Assembly: GCA_022885665.1 (NCBI GenBank)
Contig: JAGQDJ010000005.1
Span: forward strand, 1 to 64,000
DNA: 64,000 nucleotides
Source: Triops longicaudatus
Lineage: Eukaryota > Arthropoda > Branchiopoda > Notostraca > Triopsidae
Direction of reading: 5' to 3'
The position numbers and the translations under genes were made by a program. The notes below the pieces were generated by a model. It was not told where the DNA came from, made no database searches, and saw nothing but the letters and a program-made list of their open reading frames with translations. Numbering within the stretch: position 1 is the first letter of the stretch; each line of letters opens with the position of its first letter. This document shows, one piece after another, positions 12,901-23,574 of the stretch.

Positions 12901-13172
12901 AAAAGAAGAGGCAAATTAATAGGTAAGTGGTTGCGTGACTTGAGGGGTTTGAATTAGCATCATATTTACCCTTCGGCAGATCCGGAGCGTACAACTTTTC
13001 CGGAACCATTGTGTCGAGATGGCATGGGGCTGGACCCGGATCTGTGGCCACCGATGCCGGTAGATCCTTTCCGTCTGACTGAACCTTGACTGCTGGTACT
13101 GGAATTGAGGCTGTGGGTATCAGGTGTTGAAACGCGGAGAGGTGAGCGCGAAGGTTCTCGCTTTAAACCCAT
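9989..13172 (-). CDS. KIF12: KIF12-like kinesin
   Basis: Ten exons, right to left: 13172-12970, 12517-12428, 12362-12080, 12012-11872, 11811-11670, 11616-11522, 11439-11068, 10988-10853, 10787-10396, 10327-9989; 730 aa, phases 2,2,0,0,1,0,0,1,0. A serine-rich N-terminal extension of about 88 residues precedes the motor (NISVVVRVRPMNERE). P-loop GQTGSGKT is at 176-183, switch I SSRSH at 302-306, switch II DLAGSE at 335-340, and the end of the motor is TLNTLRYAARAKHI. The neck/stalk is KREVHALKEENAHLRSL, followed by the PPDEAQDLLRSLL region and a coiled coil. The C-terminus is strongly basic (K-rich). Motor and stalk resemble vertebrate KIF12 more than other families; the EYSSRSHTML and GYCISQLSDN stretches fit. 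KIF12 is linked to cilia and epithelial biology in vertebrates. Several exons, including the divergent switch I exon, are visible only after splicing by phase. It is head-to-head with RNF185, 1.5 kb apart. Confidence 0.88.
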
Positions 13173-14709
13173 GCGGAGAGAATAGAACGCTTCCTTCGTT
13201 CACGTCCGATTGTGTACACAGATAACTGCAACACGACACTTTTATGTAGATATGTCAAGAAAAGAAGAAGAACATGGCTTAAGTTTACATAGAAGAATGA
13301 AGTGTTAGATGTGCTAGGCTTTGAAGTGCGCCGTGAACTGAGTGGAACCTAGCGACAGGCGTGTTCTAAGCTACTGAGGGCAGTCAAGTCATCCAATCGA
13401 TGACATCCAGCCAGACCCCGAAGAAGAACAAGGTTGAAATATTTACAACTCCTGACCCGGGAGAAACTAGTTACAGCTCATGACCTTATCGTTGGCCAGC
13501 CATGTGTGCTATATTTCATGCGTCTCGAATGATCCTCGGCTGAGAGAAAGAAAAACAAATCAAGAAATTATGCAGTGGTTGCCTGTCAGATCGAGTCCAA
13601 TTCAATAAGAACTTTCGTGTTATGGGCTAATTTCTTCGCCGAAGGAAAAATTTAGCATTGGTCATAAATTAGCGTTGGCTAGCGTATTAAAAGGCAATTA
13701 AAAACTTTTTACACGCATACGCCAGTTTTTTCCTAATGCAGAGCAACTCTGTGATAGTGTTGTTTATGTACGTTCTTTTAGCGTGCCTTTGAAAAGCTGT
13801 TAGTAATAATTTGGCAGACTAAATGACAAATGATTGTCAAAGCTTGGAAATGCAATTTCGCAGTTGTGTAGTTCTTTGAAGTCGACTTTTAAGAGGAATG
13901 ACATGCGAATAAGGGAGATGTGCCGTTCCAGGCTGGGTTTTGTTCCCCTATTGATTGCAGGAATTACCTGAACGCGCTAGCATTGTATGCTTGCTTGTCA
14001 TCGGCAAGCCCTAAAAAGGTTCCGTTGTGGGTGCATTGTTGATACGTTGCCATGAGAACCGGGCTTTATGTTGCGCTGGGTTAAAAAGAATACAGTAGTA
14101 ATAATTAAGAGTAAAAATGCTTAAACCCCAAATGAGTACTTGTACGTTTTTATCACAAATTATAAGGGAAAATAAAAAATTAATAATAAATGAATTTTGT
14201 GTTACGTTCAGTGCTATCCCATTTTTCGGTGTTAATTTCTTCGGTGCAGAATTCTTACCAATTTTATAGTTACGATTTATTAGCTTTTATTTATGTTATA
14301 TATTTAATTGTATTTGTCTAAAAAATAATGTACCGTAAGTCAGGGAAGTCACGAGGGTGTTTTCACTGGGGGGTGGAGCCTCGATTAAACCAATTGTACT
14401 TGACGATTTTACCCACTCGAGTAAAATAATTCTATACAGAATCGGCTTTTGACCAATTTTTGGGGGTTTACCCACCCAAACTCCTCTCGCGAAGCCCCTG
14501 ACTGTAATTTAATTAACTCTTAACCGTAGAATTATCCCGCAATTCTTACTATAGTACACACAGTTGACACTAACAGCGCTATCGTAGTGAGAGATGCAAC
14601 TGTGTTTTTGACACCTTTCTTTTAGTTCCTCATTCTATTCCTCCAAGCCATGTTTTTGTTTTGGTGTCGCAATTAGAATTAGAAAGTTGTGCCTAAAAAT
14701 CAGTTGATA
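13173..14709. promoter_or_regulatory. Divergent promoter region, KIF12-like / RNF185
   Basis: About 1.5 kb lies between two divergent start codons. The right half is AT-rich with short homopolymers. No open frame resembles a protein, and no repeat or RNA gene is recognised. Promoters of both genes should lie here, but no core element can be pinpointed. Confidence 0.4.
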
Positions 14710-15664
14710 ATGGCTGATGTAAGAAGCGGGTCAGCATCTGTGCCTTCTGATGCACAGATGAATAGTAATAACGAAGAGTCAAACAGGCCTATCAAAGAAG
14801 AAGGAAATCCTCCACCGGAAGAAGAGACTAAACAGGCTAGTGAAGAACCTAATTTTGAGTGTAATATTTGCTTAGATACCGCCAAAGATGCCGTGGTTAG
14901 CATGTGCGGACACCTGTTCTGGTATTTTGTTAAGTACTTAACGTAGTATATGTTTGCTCATAAAGCTTGTTATGTGTTATAGTTGGCCGTGTCTCCATCA
15001 ATGGCTGGAAACGCGTCCCAATCGTCAAATTTGTCCCGTCTGTAAGGCAGCTATTAGTCGTGAAAAGGTGATACCATTGTATGGACGTGGTGGAGGGAAG
15101 CAGCAAGATCCGCGTGACAAACTACCTCCAAGGCCCCAAGCTCAAAGAACAGAACCGGAACCCGGAGGCGTAATTTTATCTTTCTTTAGAACCTTGAGTT
15201 TAATGTAACGGTCCAAGTATTGTTTTATGTTAACCTACTTACTAAGCGGCATGACCTAGTAATTTTTGCTTAGTTATGGTTTATTAAAAACAGTGTGATG
15301 TAGTGTCTTTTAAATAAGGGATGATTATCGCACTTTCATTAACATGGTTAATTGGCTTTAGGGTTTCCCTAACTTCGGGTTCAACGACGGGGGCTTTCAA
15401 ATGTCTTTCGGTATCGGCGGTTTTCCGTTCGGCTTGTTCACGTCAAGCTTTAGCTGGGGAGACTTTGCCAGAACTCCAACCGGTAAGGGATTTTTCATAA
15501 AATTCATGTTTAAAAACGCATCTGACCTTGAATTTTTTTAATATTATTTTATTATTTTTTTTTTAGCTCACGGAAGTGCTCATCTGGTCGACGAAGACAG
15601 ATTTCTGTCTCAGATTTTCTTATGGGTAGCGTTGCTGTTTATTGTGTGGTTGTTTATAGCATAA
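14710..15664 (+). CDS. RNF185: RNF185/RNF5-type ER membrane E3 ubiquitin ligase
   Basis: Four exons: 14710-14921, 14983-15169, 15362-15482, 15567-15664; phases 2, 0, 1; 205 aa (human RNF185 has 192). An acidic N-terminus of about 50 residues precedes a C3HC4 RING finger (about residues 51-93: CNIC, CGH, CWPC, CPVC) whose string WLETRPNRQICPVCKA is nearly invariant in the family. It continues with VIPLYGRG, a glycine/phenylalanine-rich stretch (GGFQMSFGIGGFPFG) and a C-terminal hydrophobic anchor ending LLFIVWLFIA. Known role: ER-membrane ligase in ER-associated degradation. The first intron splits the RING after Cys codon bases TG. The earliest ATG in frame is at 14710. The gene ends 263 nt from the stop codon of the convergent B9D1. 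Confidence 0.95.
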
Positions 15665-15926
15665 GACAAATGCGATTAATTTCTTTATGTGTAAGTTAAG
15701 TGAAATCCAAGGTGTGGAAACATTCCTATCAGTCCTTTTTAGTCCTTGCCCTCCCTCATTCAGATGGAAATTCTATATTATACGATTTACAAAGTGGATC
15801 CCATACAGAACATTTTACCGTCCATCATTCACTCGCGCTCATTTGTTCTTGATTTCACAGCGTACTGTACTGTGGTTGTTTCGTTAATTTGTGTCATAGG
15901 TTTCACGTTTTCAACTGAGTGCACAA

Positions 15927-16726
15927 TCAGCTTTTGACTTCGTATCCGAGTTTCTGCAAATCTTTTGTTCTCATTTCGAATTCAATGTCAACAAAGCCTT
16001 GAGAGGTAACCAGGGTCACTAGCAACGGAAAGTTTTGAAGTCAGACTTTTCAGTTCATATGTTATTTAATTCGTGCAATTTAATCATACTTTCACGCCCT
16101 TCTGCGCGTGCGACGACTCGTGCGTCAACAAATTCTGGCCTACGACCAGTAAAATAAGACACCAGTTTCTGAAGTGGCGAACTTGAAACAGGCACGAACA
16201 TGGGGACTCTATCCGGTCATGTGCATCAGAAAAAAGTAAAGTGTTGCTTGGTGAAATGGACTAGTATTAGAGCTGTTTTTATTAGTACCTTTTCTCATAT
16301 TTTCCTGGGCCCGTTGGTAAATGACAAACTCCGTATCCGCGGACGACATCATTACCGAACATATCCGGCCCATAAACGCTTAGCACTAACTGTGGCCCTA
16401 TTTAATAGTGATTAACATTCCGTGTTCTATCAAGCGTAATTACCCACATCCGTACGGATTACTGCTTTTCAAAGTCAATTCCAACGGAAAATTCCATACA
16501 AAAGTTCCTTTTCCATCAACACTTTTTTTGGAAATTTGCGTAATGCCATCTTCTATTCCCTAAAGTTTATAATTAGCTTTCCATGAAATATATATATTAA
16601 TCGTATNNNNNNNNNNNNNNNNNNNNNNNNNNNNNNNNNNNNNNNNNNNNNNNNNNNNNNNNNNNNNNNNNNNNNNNNNNNNNNNNNNNNNNNNNNNNNN
16701 NNNNNNNNNNNNNNNNNNNNNNNNNN

Positions 16727-16773
<47 letters not shown>

Positions 16774-16928
16774 CGTATGTCGCTCTTTCTTACCGCAATG
16801 ACGGCCCAGTCTGGTCCGTAAACGTAGGTAAGTTTCACGAACAAATCGTCTACGCCCGGGAAAAATCCGCTTTTGATTTGACCAACTCCTGACACGAGGA
16901 AAAAGGAACTGTGTATTGAAGTGTTCAT
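15927..16928 (-). CDS. B9D1: B9 domain-containing protein 1 (ciliary transition zone)
   Basis: Five exons, right to left: 16928-16794, 16559-16448, 16397-16289, 16208-16090, 16018-15927; phases 0, 1, 2, 1; 188 aa, all of the usual B9 domain length. Recognised by alignment to memory of vertebrate B9D1: GQIKSGFFPGVDDLFVK, YVYGPDWA, WNFPLELTLKSSNPYGW, LSVYGPDMFGNDVVRGYG, YFTGRRPEFVDARVVA, and C-terminal TKDLQKLGYEV. It is a C2-like B9 domain protein of the MKS/B9 complex at the ciliary transition zone, where it gates membrane proteins. Intron 1 contains the run of 120 N; no coding sequence is lost because the flanking exons join in phase. A start at 16967 upstream is possible, but 16928 gives the usual N-terminal length. 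It is head-to-head with TXNDC17. Confidence 0.93.
16607..16726. other. Assembly gap (120 N) beside a TA microsatellite
   Basis: The run of N lies in B9D1 intron 1. It is followed by a (TA)n tract at 16727-16769. The 19 bases just left of the gap (16588-16606) are identical to 16760-16778 on its right side, at the end of the TA tract. The simplest reading is that both contig ends cover the same place and the gap is an unresolved overlap in a TA repeat. Confidence 0.9.
16727..16769. repeat. (TA)n microsatellite
   Basis: A pure TA dinucleotide tract of about 43 bases borders the assembly gap inside B9D1 intron 1. Its true length is unknown because it runs into the gap. Confidence 0.95.
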
Positions 16929-17365
16929 GGCTTGTGATAAACTCGTGAGCTGAGTGATCATATTCAAACATGGGAAGCTAGAAATGGTTCGTTATGGTTA
17001 CCGGTTGCCATGGCATCGAAAATACTACACGAGTATAAGCCTATTACGTTAAGTTAGTGCAGTAACGCTCCTGTCCACTCAAGACTGTTGTTCCTACTCG
17101 GCAGCATCACGTTCACAGGGAACTGTGTGTTATTTATCTTTATTTAACTTTTAAAGTTGTAGTTTAGATTTGCTTCCATTGCACTGGAAATCAAATTACG
17201 CGCTAGTTTCCAATCTATAATAGAGTGTTACTTAAGCTTCTTAGATGGCGTTTGAATCGATTCCGCTAAACCAATCAGCGCTCGTGTAATGTTTTTCGTT
17301 AATGTTCTTAGCGCGTAAACAAGGGAGTTGTCAGTTTAGTAGTCTCAGGATCAAGTAGCTTAAAA
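16929..17365. promoter_or_regulatory. Compact divergent promoter, B9D1 / TXNDC17
   Basis: Only 437 bases separate the start codons of two divergent genes. The region contains a CCAAT sequence (within AACCAATCAGCG at about 17269-17280) about 90 bases before the TXNDC17 ATG. No other gene fits here, so both promoters are probably within it. Confidence 0.6.
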
Positions 17366-17870
17366 ATGGTGCAGAAATATAAAGTTGAGGGCTTTGAAGA
17401 ATTCGTGAAAACTTTAAATGAATTAACAGTGTCTAATGCACCACTAATTATTACGTTCAGCGGATCCAAAGGGCCCGATGGAAAAAGTTGGTGCCCTGAC
17501 TGTGTTGAAGGTGACGAATTTTACTTGAAATTATGTTGCAGCTTTTTAATGTGTTTCTTTTGTATCCCTTATTTAGCTGAGCCCATTATCGAAAATGCCT
17601 TAAAGGAAGCATCTGAAGACCTACGGTTTTTATATGTCGGAGTTGGCCCTAGAGACTTGTAGGTTTAAAGGGTTTAAAATTTATTCATGGTATTTAACGA
17701 GGCGTTCTTATTGTAGCTGGAAAGATCCAAACTGCGTCTTTCGTACTGACGACAGAACGCGCTTGACCTGTGTTCCTACGTTGTTGCGTTGGGACAATGG
17801 CCCCAAAGACCGACTACTCGATTATCAGTGCCTGAAAGCCGAACTTGTCAGCATGATGTTTGAAGATTAA
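17366..17870 (+). CDS. TXNDC17: Thioredoxin domain-containing protein 17 (TRP14)
   Basis: Three exons: 17366-17510, 17577-17658, 17717-17870; phases 1 and 2; introns of 66 and 58 nt; 126 aa (human 123). The redox site WCPDC is at residues 42-46, in the family string SKGPDGKSWCPDCVE. The downstream pieces WKDPNCVFR and VPTLLRW, and the C-terminal CLKAELVSMMFED, match TXNDC17. Known role: a cytosolic thioredoxin-like disulfide reductase reduced by thioredoxin reductase. It has narrower substrate use than thioredoxin and affects TNF/NF-kappaB signalling in mammals. No signal peptide. The second intron restores the conserved aromatic-Trp-Lys-Asp junction (F|WKD). Confidence 0.96.
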
Positions 17871-20731
17871 CTGCCTTAAATCAAATTGACGCCAGTGCAT
17901 TCCTACTGCTGTTCTTCTATTCTATATAGAAAACTGTGTACTCACTTTAAGTGTCAGTCAAAACGATGTGTAGCATGTTAGTAAAGATATTTTGAAAGCA
18001 GAGCTATGTTCGTGCAAATGTCTTTACTCGTTTGTACTGTTGCGAGAAAGGTAAAGTCCATGTAAGTATTATTGTAGTCGTTACTTCTTTATACCCCCTT
18101 TCGGATCCTTTCAACCTAACGTATTCCTAAAAAACGTAATATAATTTAACGAACTGAAACTAAGTAGTATAAAAGTTTAACTTGGATAAAACTAAATAAA
18201 ACTAAATGAACGTGTACAAAACTATGGATAAAAAAAAGACCACGGGGCATATAACAGAAAAGCATCTCTAATACAGTGTAACCGCTTGTTTAAATAGGCT
18301 CCGGACCGGACAGACAGTGTTGAAATAGGCAATTCAAAACTACGCAGTTGAATTGCACGAAATGGACTTAAGGCCACTGTTTAAAGTAATTTTTATGGTA
18401 AAGTTTTGCAGCTTACTGTCTACCGAACAACCATGATATTTGTTACGAAAATTACGCTGATAATTTTTAATGACTCGCGGACATTTTCAAATTTTATATA
18501 TATTCGAATTCAAAAATTTCTCTTCGTTGTGGGCGAAACTTCATTAATGAAAAATTTCTGTGAAAGAAAGTTTAAAAATATTCAGTGGTGTTTGCGAAAT
18601 CGCCAACGCAGTAGGTAGTTGCAGTCCGTTAATATAAGCTTTAAAAGGTACGTTGACTTCCTGGGATAACACATGAGTACTGAGCAAACATATTTCCACG
18701 TTGAAACGTTTTCCATTATATTCTCTCGCATTATCAACACCTTCCATTCCACAAGGAACCTTTCGATCCCAAGCGAATGGAGAAATTGCTAAATCGCATT
18801 GAAGTTAACCCTTGGGAAAATCCAGGATATGGCAGGACAGTTTCAGTACTTCCATGCGTTACTTTGTATATTTAACATTTGAGCAATTAATACGTACCTC
18901 TGGGTGAATGATGAAACATTTTAATTGAAAGCTCTGATTTCTTTACCTTAGATGTTCATTAAATACTTCACATTCTTTGTTTTTCGACACAGCATTCAAT
19001 TCATATAACTCGAAAATAACTACAAACCTTAATGCTAATAATCAAGCGGAAATTGAAGGGCGAACAAAATAGAGATAATTATAAAAAAATAGTTTCACCC
19101 TGACTGCCGCTTTTGTCAGTTGCATAGAATAAAAACTAAATTCGTTTTCCTTTCATCGCACATTCTCCTGTGTCGCTCAAAACTGCCCCATGGGCTAGTT
19201 CTGAGCTTCCAGGTAGGAGTACCATAGGCGCAATCGGTGCAAATCGAAGGTGCAAAATTCCAAGTTGGACTAACGATTGAAGAAGAAAAAAATATACGTG
19301 AATAGTGCTTTTCTGAGACCTTTGAGGAAAATCATCACACTGTCCGTGAGTAAATGTTTTAACATTGACGTAAAAATCCATCGTAACAAAGGATAAAATT
19401 TGCGGAGGCCGTTGACATAATCAGGAGTTTCCATAATCGGAGTTTGACAAAATCTTACCCCATTGAATAAGCTAGTAGCGCGTTCAAGTTCAAATGTATG
19501 CCCCGACAAACCATACAGCCAAATTCAACTCTTCGCAAACATTTTTTAACTCTTTTGTTGGTTGAGGTGCATTTATGTGGCTACTTTCTTTTCATTTTAT
19601 GGAATTCGTTTCGGGATTTCATTTAAAACATGGAAGCTTCTTTTTTATTACATGAAGCTTGGCTTCTTGTTCTTCTGATTTTGCCAACCAGAACTTGCTA
19701 CCTAGTTTCAGCTCGCAATGTGACCTGTAATCCCTGCAAAGAAAAATTTTTAAAAAATAGAAAATTGTACACCTTTGATTTACTGTCACGGAAATGTAGA
19801 GTACAGTAGGCCTACTTTCCATAAAAACGGCACCAACAAAGCTCCTATACCTAACGCAACGGCAGTTGTGCGAGTGTGTCCCACTTTAGGCTCAGTGGAA
19901 CGCTACTGTCCCACAGCATCTCTTTTGTTTACGCAGTGCCATGCTGTTAACATAAGACGCTTTGTTGGAGCCGTTCATATGGAAAGTACTATGTTCAAGT
20001 TGTCAAGCTACGTCAGTAAGAGGTCGGTTAGAGTCTCGTTCAGAACACGGGAGTTTCTTGTGTTCTGGAAGCTCTAGTGGTAAACCTACAAAACACGTAA
20101 TGTTCAACTGTAGTTTAAACAGAGCTTCTGTGTAGTTAACCACAACATCAAAATGTCTACAATCCAATGTTATCCAAATCGAAATAATTCTGCTTTGGCA
20201 ACCAATCGAAGTATTGTTAAATACAACTCGAATACGAAGCCCGGATACAAGTAGCTGTTTTAATGACTCGAACAACTCCGGACCCACAAAGAGGAGAAGA
20301 TAAATATGTCTTATCTATTCATATACAGCTCAAAACTTGCTCGCCTTGACCATTCAACCATATTCCCTTTTTACTGGCTATTAGTATATATAATGGACAC
20401 TGGTGGTGCAAGTTCCGACCAGCCAACCACGTGTTCGTCGCCGTTCTGCTTGCGGACGCCGGCATATGGCAAACAGCAGCTGGTGCTGGTACCAGGTCTG
20501 TTGAAAGAGAAAGAGCTGTGAAAGTGGGCTACCTAAGTACTGCCTCCATGTGCCTTTTTGGTCAAAGGTCGCACACTAATACACCTGCCTAAGAGGAATG
20601 CTACCTTGCCTTTTATATTCCTCCAGTAAAAACAACGCTATTACTACAATCGACCAGCGAGTAAAAGAAATGCTAATAATACTCGAGGTAGCACGTGCCT
20701 GGTTTCATATGATTTCCATCCACTAATACCC

Positions 20732-20873
20732 CCGTACTCAGGGGGGGGGGGGTAAGGTAGGTTACCCTCACCCCCCCGAAATATTAACTTTATAATGGTA
20801 AGCACAGGCCACTAACAAAGTGTAAAAAATTGCAAATTGACCCCCTCCCCCCTAACCAAAATCCTGAGTACGG
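20732..20873. mobile_element. Short element with 11-bp perfect terminal inverted repeats
   Basis: The ends are CCGTACTCAGG (20732-20742) and its exact reverse complement CCTGAGTACGG (20863-20873). The left end runs into 12 consecutive G (20741-20752). The interior has C-rich blocks on both sides, and the whole is non-coding. Size and structure fit a MITE-type non-autonomous DNA transposon. I cannot see a convincing target-site duplication, so the superfamily is open. Confidence 0.5.
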
Positions 20874-20926
20874 CTCTGTCCACAAACCTCAGTACCTCAT
20901 GTTTCTTTTAAAAATACGTTCACATA

Positions 20927-20964
20927 TCCTTTTGGTGATTTTTTTTTATTACTGCTTCGGCATT

Positions 20965-21004
<40 letters not shown>

Positions 21005-21048
21005 GGCCCCTGCGCAAGGATGATACGCAAAATTGTCCTTTTGGTGAT
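20927..21048. mobile_element. Retroposed U6 insertion bounded by 13-bp target duplication
   Basis: The 13-base word TCCTTTTGGTGAT occurs at 20927-20939 and again at 21036-21048. Between the copies lie eight T (20940-20947) and a U6 snRNA-like sequence. An exact duplication flanking an RNA copy is the mark of LINE-type retrotransposition. Read on the minus strand, the insert ends in an A-run next to the duplication, as expected for a target-primed tail. In that reading the U6 part is antisense to the tail. Confidence 0.75.
20949..21035 (+). pseudogene. U6 snRNA pseudogene (3'-truncated retrocopy)
   Basis: The stretch TACTAAAATTGGAACGATAC through the AGAGA box region (ACAGAGAAGATTAGCATGGC) to GCGCAAGGATGATACGCAAA is nearly identical to U6 snRNA. 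The 5' stem-loop core TGCTTCGGCA is present, but its flanking stem differs from the usual GTGC/GTTC start. The copy stops after CGCAAAATTG, so the last 20 or so bases with the 3' terminus are missing. Truncation and the flanking duplication argue against a working gene. Confidence 0.85.
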
Positions 21049-23574
21049 GCAAATGGGTAAGCCGTCAATAAATAACAATCTCCTGTTAACTCGGAAAATT
21101 AATTTATGCTTCGGAGACCCACTGCCCATAGCAATCCTTTCTTTTTACGCTCTACTGAAATTTGAAAGGCCTTTGGAAAATTTATTACCCTTTTTCATGT
21201 CGAGTCCTTCTGTGCCTCGCATGAAGAGTTCCTTTCTTTAGGGTTCTTTTAATTGTCTCCAACGTGCTAGAACTTGTCCGCGCGAGCCTAAACATGCAGG
21301 TTGGTCTACAGATGCGAAATTCGAGCTCCTTTCAAAACCGAAAACAATTTTTACTTAAAGTAAAACTCCAGTTATATTACTTTAATTTCGGATGCTAGTT
21401 GCCCACGTGGCTTGGCTTCGATGAATGGCGAAGAGTTCATTGTTGGGATTGTGCAATGTCAAAACAGCCTTTGGATCGTGCCAAGCTATGAGTAACAAAA
21501 CTCGTAATTTCGGTTTTGCGAAAAATATCCCCTTTCTATTCACAAACAAACCCTGATTATGTGCGACCTTTTCCTTTATTTATTTATGTTATTATCTGCT
21601 GGTATTAACCTTCTCCGGACATTTCAGCTGCCTACAACTAGATTTCAATTGTCTGCTAACTGATCGAGAAGAACAAGTGAGAATAAAGCAGCAAGTTTTG
21701 CTTGAACGCGTGGCACCTGGCAGCGCGTGCTGCGCCTGGGCTTGCTTGCTTGCTTACTGGCCAAGGTATTATCTGAGACGGCTTTGCTGAGGGCATAATA
21801 AGACGACGACACCTGGTCACTATGGATAACCGGAAGGCCCAATTGTGGGTAGGATATAGCCAAAAGACCAGATAGGGGAACCAAGTCCTCTTAAGCTGCC
21901 AACTCCATACAGGTCTTGATTCGCCAGCCAGGAAGGTGGCATTTTCGAAGGAGCTGTGCTCTAGCAAGCGTGTCGAGTTAACTCGTTCTTTTTGCGTGTA
22001 ACGTGTGAATAAAGTGCATCCCTCTACATTAAAGCAACATGTCTCTCCTGCGTTCGCGGTCACCACCAGTTCCGCTTTACGCCAACTTACACGAGTAAGC
22101 CTTCTGCCCTCATGTATTTCCCTTTCTTGTCTTTTCCAATTTTGCTTCCCTTTTTTTAAAAAAAAAATCTGGTCTCGCGGCTTTGTTAACAAGCCCCCAA
22201 TCAGGGTTGAAATATGGAAAACACCCGTTTGTTGTAGTACAATGAGTTTAACTCGTGCCTAGAAGAGAGCAAACCTACCCCGAGCACATGTGAAAGTGAC
22301 AAAAAACACGGGATCCCTTTCCGGCACACATGTTGGAACCATTTCCTCCGCCTTCTCTCTTTTTGACACATTTCTAGGACGGGCTAGTTATCTTCCTACT
22401 CCCAAAAAAAAGTGCGCTTCCGTCCAACAAGCTTTTATTATATGATTCACTCACGATATCCATTTTTTTAAAGGAAACGAAATTCATTTAAAGATCTCTT
22501 CCGTAAAAATTTGAGCTCTTGGCATTCAAGTCTGAAGATATCTACACCTTCCTGTTGAAGTGTTGTCCCATTTCACATAATGAGTATGCAAAAGTAATAG
22601 GGGATATTGCCAAGTTTCACAATCAGGTGTCAGGTTGTTATGGTGCGGTGCATCTCAGGTATGTCGTGTCTCCTTCCGTCCGTCCTTCTTCTCCGTCCTT
22701 CTGTAATAGGGTAAAACGGCAACCGACGCCGGAAATCACGTGACCTTCCTCATTAAGGTACACTATTGCAGAACACTATCTTAGTCGTGATACGGGTGTA
22801 CCAACACTCCTACATCTTACATTGGCGTTCTGGGTGGAGTACTCTTATTACGATTAAAGGGAGGCGTGGTAAAAGTCCGTACAGAAAAAGGTTTCCACCT
22901 GCCCTTCCGCTCATTTTTAAAGGCTTTTTGAAGGTTTCTTCCTTGCCTTTTTGCCCCCTGACAGCCAGCGTGATAACTCGGAGCGAGAGGATGGCTTTGT
23001 TAGATGGGTATACCTATCTTGGTCCGTAACAGGACTTCAGGTGTTCTGTGTAGTAGGGATACTACGGATGCGTAACATAACAACCCGACTGGCTCTTGAC
23101 TGGTTCCCCTTGTCGTACTAGCGTGCGACCGCCTCATTTCCTCTCGGGTGCTTCAAACCAACATCCTCATCTCGGGGCCATAACAGTTGTTCCCGAGCTG
23201 TCGTGCGACTGTGTTCTACGTGCCCTCTGCGGAATATTACAACAAGAGGATCAATTCAACTGTCATCATATCAATTTGAAACATATATAGAATCCAAGAA
23301 TCTGTGTAAGGGCTGTGGAAGTTTTATTGAACAGTGACATTTTTGGAAGATGAGTGTGCTTTCCCAGTTATGTTTCTCGAGATGGCGATCCGTGGATTCG
23401 CTTCACTTACCTGCGTTAGTTTATAATTTGCCAAGGTGCTTGACGTTCTGTGATTTATCTTTCGGTGTTTGATAAATGAATTGTATAAGTTAATCTATTT
23501 ATGAGTTTAACTAATTTCTTTGTTTTTATTTTGCAGTGAAGGGGTTTTCACGTGTTCTGAAGACGAAAGCAGTC

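Larger units (their letters stand above)
17871..23536. other. Gene-poor 5.7-kb region with short repeats
   Basis: No gene is recognised. Open frames on the minus strand between about 18.5 and 20.3 kb reach 94 codons, but they carry no known motif and their candidate splice phases do not join. One ends in SERDSN-type sequence often met in repeat-derived reading frames. The region holds a 142-bp inverted-repeat element (20732-20873), a U6 snRNA retrocopy (20949-21035), a CTTG microrepeat near 21735 and an E-box-like TCACGTGAC at 22736-22744. The right end probably contains the promoter and any further 5' exons of the TRAF gene. Confidence 0.5.

Noticed and set aside
18500..20300. Minus-strand frames of 67-94 codons with possible splice sites (for example at 19457 and 19740)
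   Set aside because: I tried to join them as a gene, but the phases do not connect, no domain is visible, and one ends in repeat-like SERDSN sequence.
20949..21035. Functional U6 snRNA gene
   Set aside because: The 3' end is missing, the 5' stem is altered, and an exact target duplication flanks it, all signs of a retrocopy.
22519..22743. 74-codon plus-strand frame upstream of the TRAF gene, considered as a RING-encoding exon
   Set aside because: It has no RING cysteine/histidine pattern and no donor in phase with the 23537 exon.
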